From Acidobacteriaceae bacterium (GTDB lineage: Bacteria; Acidobacteriota; Terriglobia; Terriglobales; Acidobacteriaceae), in contig DAIDGW010000049.1 in the NCBI GenBank assembly GCA_027452245.1, positions 48,289 to 112,288 of the forward strand: a stretch of 64,000 bases of DNA. Reading direction: 5' to 3'. A program made the position numbers and the translations under genes. Below the pieces are notes generated by a model. The model had not been told where the DNA came from. It did not search any database and saw only the letters and a list, made by a program, of their open reading frames with translations. Positions 49,917-60,149 of this stretch are shown piece after piece (the stretch's first letter is position 1; each line of letters starts with the position of its first letter).

Positions 49917-49940
49917 AATTCGCCGCTGTGGCGGATTTTT
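49917..49940 (+). terminator. Possible terminator of the propeller/haem operon
   Basis: The RNA arms AAUUCGCC (49917-49924) and GGCGGAUU (49930-49937) form an 8-bp stem with one G-U pair and a 5-nt loop, followed by three more U. It lies about 225 bp after the last operon gene and 27 bp before folC. Confidence 0.5.
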
Positions 49941-49966
49941 ATCCCAGGTTATCCTGACCGGCTATC

Positions 49967-51304
49967 TTGAACGCTTCCTATAAAACTGCAGTTGCGGCCA
50001 TGTTTGCGCTGGGCCATGAGTTGGCTCACACTCCATCGCACAAGTTCGATCTCGACCACATGCGTGTTCTGCTCCGGGCAATGGAGCATCCCGAGCAAAA
50101 GTTTCCCAGCGTATTGATTGCTGGCACCAACGGCAAAGGATCGACGGCGGCCACTCTCGCCGCCATCCTGCAGGCTTCCAATCTGAAAATTGGGCTATAC
50201 ACTTCTCCCCATCTCGTCCGGATCAACGAACGAGTTCGCATCGATGGAGCCGAAATCAGCAACGACGATTTCGCGACTCTGCACGCCGAAATTGATCGCA
50301 TCGCCGAGCGCCTCGTCGCAGACGGCGAACTTCCCTGGCATCCGAGCTTCTTCGAGATGATGACCGCGATGGCTTTCCTGCACTTCGCGCGCCAGTCTAT
50401 CGATATCGCTGTGCTCGAAGTTGGCATGGGAGGGCGTCTCGATGCTACGAATGTTGTCGAGCCCTTGGTCAGTATCATTTCCGACATCTCCCTTGATCAT
50501 CAGAAGTTTCTGGGAAACACGGTTTCCGAGATCGCCCGCGAAAAAGCCGGGATCATCCGTGCCGGAAAACCTGTCGTGACTCTGCCCCAGCAGCCACAGG
50601 CCAATGACGTAATCGGCAATTCAATTCTCGAAAAGAACGCGCTCGGCGTGAGCGCTGTGCCCTATGTGCCTCCGGTCTCGCCAGACAGTCCTTCGACCTA
50701 TGCCGGAGAAGACACATCGCATTACTTCCTCGACGTATTGGGCGAGAAGATTCTGGTCGAATCACCACTGGTCGGCCGTCATCAACTGCGCAATATCGCA
50801 CTCGCCATCTCTGCGGCCGAGCAGCTAAGTCACAACTTCTCTGGCATCACTGCTCGTACCATCGAGCGCGGAATTCGCCAGACACGGTGGCCCGGCCGAT
50901 TTCAAAAGCTTCTATTGCCGGGATGGCCGCCGCTCGTAGTCGACGTCGCGCACAATCCCGCCGGCGCATGGGCCCTGCGCTCCGCTCTTTCTGAAAACTA
51001 TGAAGGCCGCCCATTGACCTTCATCTTCGGGGCCATGCGCGACAAGGCTATTTCTGAAATTGCTGAAATCCTGTTCCCGCTGGCCGAGAGAGTTATCGCG
51101 ACAAGGTCCGATAATCCGCGCTCTGCATTGCCCGAAGAAATTCACTCTGCTGCCCGGCGTACCGGCGCCGAAATCGAATCTGCCGCCGATGTTCCCACAG
51201 CGTTGCGTCGAATTCAGGGTCTCAGCGCCTCCGATGTTGTCGTAATCACCGGCTCAATCTACATCGTCGGCGAAGCCATTCGGTTCTTCGCCGAGAACGC
51301 GTAG
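49967..51304 (+). CDS. folC: Bifunctional folylpolyglutamate/dihydrofolate synthase
   Basis: A 445-residue Mur-ligase-fold enzyme that adds glutamate to dihydropteroate and folates. The ATP loop is IAGTNGKGSTAATLAAIL; the omega-loop region is TSPHLVRINERVRIDG, followed by EVGMGGRLDATN and the C-terminal VVDVAHNPAGAWAL. The annotated start is a TTG at 49967 with weak ribosome binding; an ATG at 50000 is the main alternative. It stands alone and is probably transcribed on its own. Confidence 0.94.
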   Translation: MNASYKTAVAAMFALGHELAHTPSHKFDLDHMRVLLRAMEHPEQKFPSVLIAGTNGKGSTAATLAAILQASNLKIGLYTSPHLVRINERVRIDGAEISNDDFATLHAEIDRIAERLVADGELPWHPSFFEMMTAMAFLHFARQSIDIAVLEVGMGGRLDATNVVEPLVSIISDISLDHQKFLGNTVSEIAREKAGIIRAGKPVVTLPQQPQANDVIGNSILEKNALGVSAVPYVPPVSPDSPSTYAGEDTSHYFLDVLGEKILVESPLVGRHQLRNIALAISAAEQLSHNFSGITARTIERGIRQTRWPGRFQKLLLPGWPPLVVDVAHNPAGAWALRSALSENYEGRPLTFIFGAMRDKAISEIAEILFPLAERVIATRSDNPRSALPEEIHSAARRTGAEIESAADVPTALRRIQGLSASDVVVITGSIYIVGEAIRFFAENA

Positions 51305-51327
51305 AGCTTCCATTGTTGCTCTCGTCG

Positions 51328-51804
51328 CTACTTCAGGTGATAAAAGACTCCCAGGATGATGCCGAAGAGGATGTGCGGAAGAACGACTGCGATCGGAGTG
51401 CGCACTCCGTAGTTCAGCGCCATAAATCCCGGTGGTTCCAGCATGTTGTGCGCCTCCGGACCGTGTTGTTCGCTGGCCATCCGCGGGTGCAGTCCGGGCA
51501 TGAGTGCCATCAGAACAATCAATACGAATAGCGCATGGACAACTCCGATGATCGCGCCACGCCACCAACCCGCCGCCCCCAGAGACTCGAAGATGAAGAT
51601 ATAGACCAAGGAAAACAACCAGCCCAGTCCCAGGCTGGCAAAAAAGCCATACAACCTGGCTCGATCGCGGTTGGGCGTGAAGATCGTGCCCAGCATGTAG
51701 GGAAAATTCATTCGCGTCAGCCCCATGCCTTGCGTCGCCGCGCTGACTGTCGTCAACACAATGTTCGCGACGAAACCCCACAACAGCCAACTGGACCAGT
51801 CCAC
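51328..51804 (-). CDS. Hypothetical four-helix membrane protein
   Basis: A 158-residue protein with about four membrane helices (WLLWGFVANIVLTTVSAA, LYGFFASLGLGWLFSLVYIF, IIGVVHALFVLIVLMALMP, TPIAVVLPHILFGIILGVFY). A histidine-rich loop, LHPRMASEQHGPEAHN, lies between helices 3 and 4. It begins 2 bp after the GH15 gene stop and is probably in its operon. No named family was recognised with confidence. Confidence 0.72.
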   Translation of the reverse strand: MDWSSWLLWGFVANIVLTTVSAATQGMGLTRMNFPYMLGTIFTPNRDRARLYGFFASLGLGWLFSLVYIFIFESLGAAGWWRGAIIGVVHALFVLIVLMALMPGLHPRMASEQHGPEAHNMLEPPGFMALNYGVRTPIAVVLPHILFGIILGVFYHLK

Positions 51805-51806
51805 CC

Positions 51807-53669
51807 CTATCCCCCTTTCCGCGATGCCTTGACGTCCGATCCAACGTTGAATGCCGGATGCGTCTGGCCTTTCTCCTGCTCATCAAGAGTGAGCGCGGCG
51901 CTGATCAGGCCGACGTGCGTGAAGGCCTGCTGAAAATTCCCCAGAGCGTCTCCCGTGGCGGGATCGATCTCCTCCGCCAACAATCCCAGTTCATTGCGAT
52001 AGCTGATTAATTGCTGGAAGGCGCGGTGCGCCTCTTCCAGTGTCCCGCCTCCGAGCGCCAGGTGCTCCACTCCCCAGAACCCGCAAACCCCGAAGGCCCC
52101 TTCCTGCGGATCTCGCTGGTAGCGATACATCAGATGATTACCCGCGCCCAGTTTCTCGCACACCTTCCCATATGTTTTCTTCATCCTTTCGGAATCGGCA
52201 TGTTCGAAGGCATACCAGGAAAGCCGTAGCAGCGTCGAATCAAAGCCGGAGCCGTCGAGAACGCTGACGTAGCTTTCCGCGTCGCTATTCCATCCGCGGG
52301 ACTCAATCTGCTGGCGAATCTTGTCCCGTTCGCGCGTAAATTGCTCTCTTGGCACGCCGTCGAGTTTGCCTTTCTCGCCGAGTGCGAGTAAGCGGTCGAG
52401 TGTCATCCAGCACATCAGCCGCGAATGGGTGTGGTTCTTCCGGCCCGTGCGCGGTTCCCAGATTCCTTCATCCGGTTGATCCCAGTGCTCGGCCACGTAT
52501 TTGCCGATTCCGATCAGTACTCTTTGCGTGGTGTGATCGAAACCTCCCAGATAATTCGCATATTGCGCCGTCGATTCAATCACCTGCCCATACACGTCCA
52601 GTTGCAATTGTCCGCGCGCCCCGTTTCCGATGCGGACCGGCTTTGAGCCGCGGTAACCGCTCAGATATTCGAGTTTCTTTTCCGCGTGACTGTTACGCCC
52701 GAATACGGTGTAGAGAACCTTCAATTGCGGTTGCGTCAGGCTGGTTGTGTGCAGCAGCCATGTGAGGAAGCCTTGCGCTTCATCTTCGTAGCCCAGGCCC
52801 AGCATGACGCGGATCGTCAACGATGCATCGCGCAGCCAGCAGAAGCGATAATCCCAATTGAGGGAATCGCCGATCCGCTCCGGCAGTGAGGTCGTAGCAG
52901 CTGCGACCACAGCTCCCGAAGGCGCGTAGTTCAGCAATTTCAGCGCGAGCGCGCTGCGCTTCACGATCTCCTCGTACGGTCCGCGGTATTTGCAGCGTGC
53001 CGCCCACGCTTGCCACCACTGGACGGAGCGCTCGATCGCTTCGGAAGTGCAATCCCCAAGCGCCCGCAACACGGTGGGCGATTCCTCTGAGTAGCTTAGT
53101 GAGAACTGAAAAACGTTCCCGCTTTTGGCCGACAGCTTCTCCCGCACACGATGCTGCCCGATGCTCAGTGGAACGTTGCCGCGCAGCCAGTAGGCTCCTC
53201 GTCCTACCGGCATCTGCAATCCCAAACCATTTGGTTTGCGGAAGTGAACGGCCTGGCTGCCATAATCCGCCCGCGGATGAAAGTCGAATTCAAATTGCAT
53301 CTCACCCGCCGTGCAGCGTAATTCCCGAATCAGTTCATGATCTGCCTGAATGTGTTTTCGCTTGTATTCCTCTGAGCCGACCGGCATTAGGTCAGTCAGA
53401 GCTGCCTCGCCCGAAGCAGAGCGGAACCGGGTCTGAAGAACATTGGAGTCTGGCAAATAGGTTTGCGCGGACGTGTAGGGAGTGGTCGGAGCGATCGACC
53501 AGTGCCCGCCTTTTTCGCGATCGAGAATCGATGCAAAGATCGAGGGGCTATCGAACCTCGGCCAGCACAACCAATCGATCGACCCGTATTTCGAGACGAG
53601 AGCCGCCGAGCGCGAGTCCCCGATTACGCCGTAATCTCCAATCTTTGGATAGCTTGCATCCGAGGCCAC
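51807..53669 (-). CDS. Glycoside hydrolase family 15 (glucoamylase/trehalase-like)
   Basis: A 620-residue GH15 enzyme of the bacterial glucoamylase or trehalase type that releases glucose from alpha-glucans or trehalose. The N-terminal beta-sandwich (SKYGSIDWLCWPRFDSPSIF) is followed by the (alpha/alpha)6 barrel with LNWDYRFCWLRDAS, the likely acid in DEGIWEPR, and the likely base in GLLAEEIDPATG. There is no signal peptide, so it should act in the cytoplasm. The short membrane protein gene follows directly. Confidence 0.92.
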   Translation of the reverse strand: MASDASYPKIGDYGVIGDSRSAALVSKYGSIDWLCWPRFDSPSIFASILDREKGGHWSIAPTTPYTSAQTYLPDSNVLQTRFRSASGEAALTDLMPVGSEEYKRKHIQADHELIRELRCTAGEMQFEFDFHPRADYGSQAVHFRKPNGLGLQMPVGRGAYWLRGNVPLSIGQHRVREKLSAKSGNVFQFSLSYSEESPTVLRALGDCTSEAIERSVQWWQAWAARCKYRGPYEEIVKRSALALKLLNYAPSGAVVAAATTSLPERIGDSLNWDYRFCWLRDASLTIRVMLGLGYEDEAQGFLTWLLHTTSLTQPQLKVLYTVFGRNSHAEKKLEYLSGYRGSKPVRIGNGARGQLQLDVYGQVIESTAQYANYLGGFDHTTQRVLIGIGKYVAEHWDQPDEGIWEPRTGRKNHTHSRLMCWMTLDRLLALGEKGKLDGVPREQFTRERDKIRQQIESRGWNSDAESYVSVLDGSGFDSTLLRLSWYAFEHADSERMKKTYGKVCEKLGAGNHLMYRYQRDPQEGAFGVCGFWGVEHLALGGGTLEEAHRAFQQLISYRNELGLLAEEIDPATGDALGNFQQAFTHVGLISAALTLDEQEKGQTHPAFNVGSDVKASRKGG

Positions 53670-53712
53670 CCTGAATAGATGACCAAATACGGCAAAAATG
53701 ATGCCGAGCGAG

Positions 53713-54930
53713 TCAGCTTTGATGCACCAGAAGGGATGGGCTTTGCAACCGGTTTTCGAAGAACTCTTCCACCCGGCTCAGCACTTCTGGCGCGCTCTTG
53801 GATTCATAGATCGCTTTGCGCAATCCCGCGCCGCCCGGAACTCCGTGCGTGAACCACGACGCGAATTGCTTCATCTTCCCAATCGCGTCCGGCAGTTCTT
53901 CCTCAATCAGCATCTGAAAATACGTGCGGATCATCTGGTAGCGATCGTATTCGGAAGGCTGCTCGTAAGCCGGTGTAGGGACAGCCGCCCTCGGCTGCTC
54001 TTCGGCCGGAAGACTCGGTGGGTCCGATTTCATTTCGTCCGTAAACGATTCCAACAAACTCAATCCATGCTCGACTGAACAGCCGATGCCTCTCCCTGCA
54101 TCGGAACTGTCCCCCAGCGCTTCGGAATACTGCTCAATTTGCCGGAATATCCAGGGATTGGATGGAGCGGTCCGCCCGATCATAACGGCGTCGCATCCGG
54201 TCTGCGTAACCATGGCGCAGGCGTCTTCCGGCGTGCGAATGTCGCCGTTGCCGATGACCGGAATCTTCACCGCATCCTTCACCGCGGAAATCCACTCCCA
54301 GCGCGCCTGTCCACTGTAGCCTTGCTCGCGGGTACGGGCGTGCAACGCCACCGCGGCCAGTCCACACTTCTCGGCCATCTTCGCCAGTTCCACACAGACA
54401 ATTTCCTCGTCGTTCCATCCGGCGCGAAACTTCACCGTAAACGGAATCTTCACCGCGGCACGGACCGACTCGAAGATGCGCCCGATCGCCGGCAGATCGC
54501 GCAGCAGGCCCGATCCCCCGTTGCACTTCACGACTTTCTTGGCCGGACAGCCCAGATTGAGATCGACCAGATCAAAGCCGAGCCCTTCCACCATGCGCGC
54601 TGCCTCGGCCATCACCTGCGGATCGCTGCCGAATAATTGCGCCGAGATAGGGTGCTCGTCTTCGTAAAAATGCAGGTAGCGCTTCGCCTTTTGATCCTTC
54701 TTGCGCAGCACTCCGTCGGCCGAGGTGAACTCGGTCATGATCAGCCCGCATCCCCCAAGATTGCGGATGAAGCGTCGAAAGACCGTATCCGTGACGCCCG
54801 CCATTGGGGCAAGCACGGTCGCTGGCGCGATTGCGACCCCGCCGATATTCACACTGCTCGGAACGACGCGGCGCACACCACCCCCGTTCGTCCCTCGATC
54901 CGTGCCCGAATTGTCCCAGAACTTGCGCAC
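53713..54930 (-). CDS. dusB: tRNA-dihydrouridine synthase (DusB-like)
   Basis: A flavoenzyme of 405 residues that reduces uridines in tRNA. The FMN barrel shows LAPMAGVTDTVFR, the catalytic cysteine in NLGCPAKKVVKCNGGSGLL, HARTREQGYSG, VIGNGDI and MIGRTAPSNPW. Compared with the usual 320-350 residues it has a polar, proline-rich insertion of about 50 residues (around 285-335, including PPSLPAEEQPRAAVPTPAYEQ split at its ends) before the C-terminal helical domain. A longer N-terminus (about 25 residues) precedes VNIGGVAI; the true start may be internal. Confidence 0.92.
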   Translation of the reverse strand: MRKFWDNSGTDRGTNGGGVRRVVPSSVNIGGVAIAPATVLAPMAGVTDTVFRRFIRNLGGCGLIMTEFTSADGVLRKKDQKAKRYLHFYEDEHPISAQLFGSDPQVMAEAARMVEGLGFDLVDLNLGCPAKKVVKCNGGSGLLRDLPAIGRIFESVRAAVKIPFTVKFRAGWNDEEIVCVELAKMAEKCGLAAVALHARTREQGYSGQARWEWISAVKDAVKIPVIGNGDIRTPEDACAMVTQTGCDAVMIGRTAPSNPWIFRQIEQYSEALGDSSDAGRGIGCSVEHGLSLLESFTDEMKSDPPSLPAEEQPRAAVPTPAYEQPSEYDRYQMIRTYFQMLIEEELPDAIGKMKQFASWFTHGVPGGAGLRKAIYESKSAPEVLSRVEEFFENRLQSPSLLVHQS

Positions 54931-54970
54931 GTCTCTATTCTACTGGGGGCCTCAAAACGAAACTCAAAGC

Positions 54971-54994
54971 GAAAGCCCCCGCCGCAGCGAGGGC
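54971..54994 (-). terminator. Intrinsic terminator of rpmE
   Basis: On the minus strand GCCCTCGC (54987-54994) pairs with GCGGGGGC (54975-54982) around TGCG with one G-U pair, followed by TTTCGCTTT. It lies about 30 bp after the rpmE stop. Confidence 0.7.
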
Positions 54995-55023
54995 CTGATC
55001 TTGTCAAATCCGCGTACTCAGCG

Positions 55024-55245
55024 TTACTTCTTCGCCGTCTCGCCTGCCTTCGCGTACTTGCGGCGAAAGCGCTCCACGCGTCCTGCAGTGTCGACCAGTT
55101 TCTGCTTGCCGGTGAAGAATGGATGGCATGCCGAGCAGATTTCGACCGAGATGTCGCCTTTGTGGCTCGACCGGGTCATAAAAGTGTTGCCGCACGCGCA
55201 ATGCACGCGCACTTCGTTATAGCTGGGATGAATGGCTGCTTTCAT
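55024..55245 (-). CDS. rpmE: 50S ribosomal protein L31, zinc-binding type
   Basis: A 73-residue L31. The four zinc ligands are C16 and C18 (VHCACGNTF) plus C37 and C40 ([15 protein letters not shown]), which marks the zinc-containing form (type A) rather than the zinc-free stress copy. The ATG at 55245 gives the family start MKAAIHP; the longer frame is upstream read-through. A terminator follows. Confidence 0.96.
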   Translation of the reverse strand: MKAAIHPSYNEVRVHCACGNTFMTRSSHKGDISVEICSACHPFFTGKQKLVDTAGRVERFRRKYAKAGETAKK

Positions 55246-55368
55246 AAGAGTTCCAGTATGTTCCGAACCATTTGATTCTATAGGATATGCGGGGGATTCA
55301 GCAATCCCGCTCTGCCCCGATCCCCCGCGGGAAAGCACGCCGAAAAGCACCGCCAGCGCCGAATTCCC

Positions 55369-58002
55369 TTAAAACTGAAACAGATACGATACCTTGACAA
55401 AGAACTGGCGGCTATCGTTCATCAGCCCTCTGGGCGTATAGAGCCCGGCCAGACCTGCGGGGTCGAACTGGAGATTGCGGTTCAGGTTCTGCAGGTCGCT
55501 GTTGTAACCCACGTAGATCGCGGTTCCCGGATGAATCAGATAGGTGACCAGGAAGTCGGCATTGAACTCTTTTTCCGTCGGGAGATAGGTATATGGATAA
55601 ACGTGGTTTCCGGGTGTATTGGCCAGCAGCCCGTTGTATTGCAGAATCACGCGTGTCGAAAGCTGCGGCGTGAACTGCCAGTTAATCTTGCTCCGGATAA
55701 TGTGGTCGTTGAAAATGCCTCGTCCGATGCCAGGAATCTCATTGTGCAGATACTGATACGTGCTGTTCAGAGCCCGCAGGCGATCGAACAGATACGTGTT
55801 CTCGATCTTTAGCGGCTTGAATGGGCGCACGGTCAGCGTTCCTGTCGCCGTATCGAAGCGCGATAAAAACGGCAAGTCATAGCGCCCCACGGGGGGCGAA
55901 AACGACGGCTCGTAGTTGGTCTCATTGCCCCACCAATAGCTTGCCCCGAGGATGAACTTCTTCAGATAGCTGGTCTGGAATGACGCCCCGCTGGTGTGTT
56001 CATGATAATCCTGATTGTGCGTAAGTAGCGAGAAGTCCTGCGGCCGCAGCCGCTCGCGTAATTCCTGGTAAGGATAGAAAAAGATCACCGTCTGACCTCG
56101 TCCCTGGATCGCCAGATACGGCTCGTAATCGGTGTCGAGCCGCGTCCCGCTGTGATCGTAGGCATAATGCTGCACGATCGACGGACCCCAATCCACGATC
56201 CATCCCCTCTTTGGCCGAAAGCGGTAGTCGGCATCCTGCCAGATATAACGCACGTCGCTTCGATTGATGAAGCCGGGGATCGTCACGAATCCCGGGCTGA
56301 TGTCGTCGTAAATAGCCTCGTAGGAGAAGTGCAAACCTTCCCGCTTCAGATCCAGTTTTTCCGCCGGTCCCGCATAATGCGTGCCATTTCCCCGGCTCCC
56401 CGTATTGAACGGAAGCAGGAACGACTCGCAGTTGTTCGACGAATAGCTCGTCGAGTAATAGTTGCCGAGCAGGTTGCTGGAACTGGCAACCGCCTGCCCT
56501 TCGAGCGTCCAGTTCGGGCTGAACTTCAAGTGCGTATCGACACCCCCGATTCGGTTCGATTCTCCGGTGCTCGGGCATTCCCAGTTCGTAAAGATTGCGC
56601 CAATGCTCGACTGGTTGAAGATGTCACGGCTGACGCGCGCTACCGTGAAGTACGAACGCACTCCGGAAAGGAGCGCGGAACACCCCGTGTCTCCCGGTGG
56701 ACAGTAATCGGGAACTGCCAGTCCCGGGCTGCGGTCATCCGTAGTGATAAAGCCCACCGAGTATGGACCCTCCTTTCCGGTCAGGCGCACCCCGGCTGAT
56801 GGATCGCCGATATTTCTCGTAAACAGAAGGTCGAGCGGCGTGCGGAAATAGTCTTCATTTTCCAGAAAGAACGGACGCTTCTCCGGAAAATAGACCTCGA
56901 AGCGCTGGTTCACCGTGATCTGCGGATCTTCCGATTCGACCTGGCTGAAGTCGGGGTTCGCGGTCAGGTCCAGCACAAAATGATCATGTAGAACGAACTT
57001 GCCATCCATCCCCGGCTGCCCTTGCATATCGGCATGCTGGAAATAGGGATTACTTGGGTCTACCGTATTGAGCCCGCGATAGCCCCGCGTGACACCGTAG
57101 GGAATCAGTTCGTAGTTGCGCCCGGGTGAGATGCCCTCGAGGCCTTCCAGCGTCGCGGCTTGCGCCAGACGTCCTTGAAATTTGTACGATATCTGAGGCC
57201 AGAAAGAATCTTCGCTGTTGCGGATGATTCCGCGGTAAAGAATGATTCCCCACTCTTGTTTCTGCACATCGGGGAAGCGCAGGCTCTTGAAAGGAATGGA
57301 GATCCAGACCACGAATCCGCGACTGGTGACTTTGCCGCGGGAGTCCCATACTGTGTCGAACGATGTGTCCCAGTTGCCGTTGATCTCATCTCGGGTGGCT
57401 TCGGTCCAGATTGCGTCCCACTGCACCCCCAGCGGGGTGGTCTGGAAAGCATAAGCACGCCGACGGTCATGAAATGTGTCGAGCATGACCTCGACTTCAT
57501 CATCGTCATAAACGTCTTCCCTGGCCGACATGCGGGCGCGGATCTTTCCCGGATCATCAAAACAAACGAAGACGATGTACAGATTCTTCTGGTCGTAGCC
57601 AAGATAGGCATTGGTTGGCTCGGAAACCGGTTGTCCGTCATGCGGGTTTCGCTGCATGAATCCGCTGACTTTGACCATCTCCTCCGCCATCTCCCCGTGC
57701 GGCGCCATGCTGAGGAAGTCCTCGAGCGTCGGACCGTGCTCCAGACGAGGGATATTCAGCGTCGGACTGCGACGCTCGGCAATGGGAGGCGGTTGGAAGT
57801 GGTGGTCAAGCGCGGGGGCTTGCGATGGCCCCGACGGCGAAGGGAAATTCTGCGCCGGTGGCCCGGCGGCCGGCGGCGCGCCCGGCGACTGCGCAGACAG
57901 AGTCTGTGGCAAACCGATCCCAGGTATCAGTGCCAGCACACTCAAAAGGAGCATGTTAGACAGCTGTGGGCGCACCCAGACTCGACACCAACCCAAATGC
58001 AC
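55369..58002 (-). CDS. Outer-membrane-type protein: CBM9/DOMON domain plus DUF5916 beta-barrel
   Basis: A protein of about 877 residues with a signal peptide ending near LSAQS. After a proline-rich linker, a CBM9-like domain (EPTNAYLGYDQKNLYIVFVCFDDPGKI ... FVVWISIPFKSLRF, in parts) is followed by the large DUF5916 part. That part carries VNQRFEVYFPEKRPFFLEN and alternating beta-strands up to the terminal aromatic FVKVSYLFQF, typical of an outer-membrane barrel. The GTG at 58002 has GAGG upstream and gives a positively charged signal-peptide start; ATG at 57954 is an alternative. The substrate is unknown. Confidence 0.85.
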   Translation of the reverse strand: MHLGWCRVWVRPQLSNMLLLSVLALIPGIGLPQTLSAQSPGAPPAAGPPAQNFPSPSGPSQAPALDHHFQPPPIAERRSPTLNIPRLEHGPTLEDFLSMAPHGEMAEEMVKVSGFMQRNPHDGQPVSEPTNAYLGYDQKNLYIVFVCFDDPGKIRARMSAREDVYDDDEVEVMLDTFHDRRRAYAFQTTPLGVQWDAIWTEATRDEINGNWDTSFDTVWDSRGKVTSRGFVVWISIPFKSLRFPDVQKQEWGIILYRGIIRNSEDSFWPQISYKFQGRLAQAATLEGLEGISPGRNYELIPYGVTRGYRGLNTVDPSNPYFQHADMQGQPGMDGKFVLHDHFVLDLTANPDFSQVESEDPQITVNQRFEVYFPEKRPFFLENEDYFRTPLDLLFTRNIGDPSAGVRLTGKEGPYSVGFITTDDRSPGLAVPDYCPPGDTGCSALLSGVRSYFTVARVSRDIFNQSSIGAIFTNWECPSTGESNRIGGVDTHLKFSPNWTLEGQAVASSSNLLGNYYSTSYSSNNCESFLLPFNTGSRGNGTHYAGPAEKLDLKREGLHFSYEAIYDDISPGFVTIPGFINRSDVRYIWQDADYRFRPKRGWIVDWGPSIVQHYAYDHSGTRLDTDYEPYLAIQGRGQTVIFFYPYQELRERLRPQDFSLLTHNQDYHEHTSGASFQTSYLKKFILGASYWWGNETNYEPSFSPPVGRYDLPFLSRFDTATGTLTVRPFKPLKIENTYLFDRLRALNSTYQYLHNEIPGIGRGIFNDHIIRSKINWQFTPQLSTRVILQYNGLLANTPGNHVYPYTYLPTEKEFNADFLVTYLIHPGTAIYVGYNSDLQNLNRNLQFDPAGLAGLYTPRGLMNDSRQFFVKVSYLFQF

Positions 58003-58154
58003 ACGACCTCGCAGCTCTCGCCCCCTACGAGAAGCAGCCAAGATACACCATCACGGGGATAACAAAACAAGAAAAGAATGTTCTGCGCTATTACGAACAG
58101 GACTCCGGCATGTTACCAATGCTTCCCCTATCTATACCTGGGCCTTACAGGTAA

Positions 58155-59204
58155 TTAGAATAGGGAGCTTTGCCGCCGATTGGGCTTAATCCCGAAGTGG
58201 TCATAGGCGAGTTGGGTGGCAACACGCCCTCGGGGAGTGCGGTCCAAAAATCCGATCTGCATCAAAAATGGTTCATAAATCTCTTCGATCGCGTCCGGTT
58301 CCTCCGAAAGGACCGCCGCCAGCGTATTCACTCCCACTGGGCCGCCTTGATATTTCTCGATGATCGTCAGCAACAGCCGCCGATCGATTTCGTCAAAGCC
58401 GTACTGATCGACTTCTAGCATCTGCAGGGCGGCTCTGGCTGTAGCCACGTCGATTTTCCCGGTGCTTCGGACTTGCGCGTAGTCACGGACCCGGCGCAGC
58501 AACCGGTTCGCAATTCGCGGAGTCCCGCGGGCGCGGCTCGCAATCTCGATCGCTCCCGCTTCATCGATCGATACTCCGAGAATCTCGGCCGAGCGCTCCA
58601 CGATGATCCGCAGATCCTCCGGGGTGTAGAACTCAAGCCTCAGTACAATGCCAAATCGCGACCGCAGCGGCGACGACAGTAGCCCCGCCCGAGTCGTGGC
58701 TCCCACGAAGGTAAAGGGTTTGACCGCAAGAGTGTGGGTCCGCGCCGAAGGCCCTTGCCCGATGATGATGTCGAGCTTGTAATCCTCCAGCGCCGAATAC
58801 AGCAGTTCCTCCAGAACCGCTTGCAGGCGGTGGATTTCGTCCACGAACAGGACTTGCTTGTCCTGCAGGTTCGTGAGGATCGCCGTCAGGTCGCCCTTGA
58901 TCTGCAGCAAAGGCGCGGCCGTAGGTTGAAAATGCACACTGAGTTCATTGGCTATGATATTCGCCAGCGTGGTTTTGCCCAGACCGGGAGGGCCATAAAG
59001 CAGGACATGGTCCATTGCCTCGCCCCGGGCCAGCGCGGCTTGGATGGCGACTTCCAGGTTCTCTTTGACCTTGGCCTGTCCGATGAATTCCCTCAGCCGC
59101 TGCGGCCGCAGTTTCAGCTCAAATGTGGAATCGTCCTCGACCGGAGCGGCCGAAACCAACCGCTCGCGGCTGGGATCAAGGTTGGGATGATTCTTCGCGG
59201 ACAC
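58155..59204 (-). CDS. ruvB: Holliday junction DNA helicase RuvB
   Basis: RuvB (349 residues) is the hexameric AAA+ motor that drives branch migration with RuvA. Walker A is [14 protein letters not shown] and Walker B is [10 protein letters not shown]; the sensor region [18 protein letters not shown] and the winged-helix end [15 protein letters not shown] (here [22 protein letters not shown] split) are present. The start is a GTG at 59204. No ruvA or ruvC is in the window. Confidence 0.96.
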   Translation of the reverse strand: MSAKNHPNLDPSRERLVSAAPVEDDSTFELKLRPQRLREFIGQAKVKENLEVAIQAALARGEAMDHVLLYGPPGLGKTTLANIIANELSVHFQPTAAPLLQIKGDLTAILTNLQDKQVLFVDEIHRLQAVLEELLYSALEDYKLDIIIGQGPSARTHTLAVKPFTFVGATTRAGLLSSPLRSRFGIVLRLEFYTPEDLRIIVERSAEILGVSIDEAGAIEIASRARGTPRIANRLLRRVRDYAQVRSTGKIDVATARAALQMLEVDQYGFDEIDRRLLLTIIEKYQGGPVGVNTLAAVLSEEPDAIEEIYEPFLMQIGFLDRTPRGRVATQLAYDHFGIKPNRRQSSLF

Positions 59205-59288
59205 TGCTTCGGATAGTAGAACGAAATGCGAAGGCGCGCAATCGCCAACGGGAGATCGGCCTTCCCGCGCTTGTCGCCGCGTGAATGT

Positions 59289-60029
59289 TTACTTCGTATC
59301 CGGATACCAATTCAACAATCGCACTTGGATTCCAGTTCCCGCCAGCGCTTTCTGAAACACGCTGAGATCCGAACCCTTGTAGTGATAGGGGATCACGATC
59401 TTCGGGTGGAAGGCTTTGACTGCGTCGGCGGCTTCTTCAGGCGGCATGGTGTAGGGCAGGTTCATGCAGACAAACGCCACGTCGATGTTCTTCAGCGCGC
59501 GCATCTCCGGGATGTTCTCCGTGTCACCCGAGAAATAAAACCGTTTGCCGCCGTAGGTGAGCACGTAGCCGTTGCCGCGGCCTTTGTCGTGGTATAGCTT
59601 TCCCAGCGCCGGTCCGCGCTTCAGGTTGTACGCCGGAATTGCCTTGATCGTCCACCCGTCCCACTTTGTCGTCTCGCCATTGGCAATAGCGTTGGCCGAC
59701 TTGACCGTTTCTGCCACGGCGGGCGAGGAAATAATTTCCGTATCCGGCTTGCTGATTTCCTGGATCAACTCGGGATCCATGTGGTCCCCATGAATGTCGG
59801 TAATCAGAATCAAGTCCGCCTTGGGCAGCCCGCTTACGTTCGCAGGCTTCGCGGGATCCAGATAGATGACCTTCCCGCCCGCCTCGATCAGCGTGCTCGC
59901 GTGATAGATCGGTGTGATCTTCACCGGACCGGCGGAAGTGGAGAAGGTCTGGGTCTGGTCGGCAGCCACGGCGCTCATCGCGGTCGTGAGGATCAGAGCC
60001 AGGCAAACAACAAAGAAGATGATCTTCAT
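59289..60029 (-). CDS. Secreted metallo-beta-lactamase-fold hydrolase (UlaG-like)
   Basis: A 246-residue protein with a signal peptide (FFVVCLALILTTAMSAVA). The metal site is LITDIHGDHMDPELI, with further ligands in FYFSGDTENIPEMRAL and IPYHYKGSDLSVF, matching the UlaG/YtnP-like metallo-beta-lactamase group. Most relatives are cytoplasmic; this one should be periplasmic. The substrate is unknown. Confidence 0.87.
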   Translation of the reverse strand: MKIIFFVVCLALILTTAMSAVAADQTQTFSTSAGPVKITPIYHASTLIEAGGKVIYLDPAKPANVSGLPKADLILITDIHGDHMDPELIQEISKPDTEIISSPAVAETVKSANAIANGETTKWDGWTIKAIPAYNLKRGPALGKLYHDKGRGNGYVLTYGGKRFYFSGDTENIPEMRALKNIDVAFVCMNLPYTMPPEEAADAVKAFHPKIVIPYHYKGSDLSVFQKALAGTGIQVRLLNWYPDTK

Positions 60030-60149
60030 GGAAACCTCTCGAAAGTTTCAATTCAAAATTACGAGTGTCGACATTTTATAACGGAGTTGAGGGTCAACCC
60101 GGGGACCGTCGCTGGCCGGACCAATGCCAATCCCCGCAAAATTCGATCC

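Noticed and set aside
49714..49983. 89-codon open frame between the receptor gene and folC
   Set aside because: No ribosome binding site or domain; it crosses the likely terminator and the folC start.
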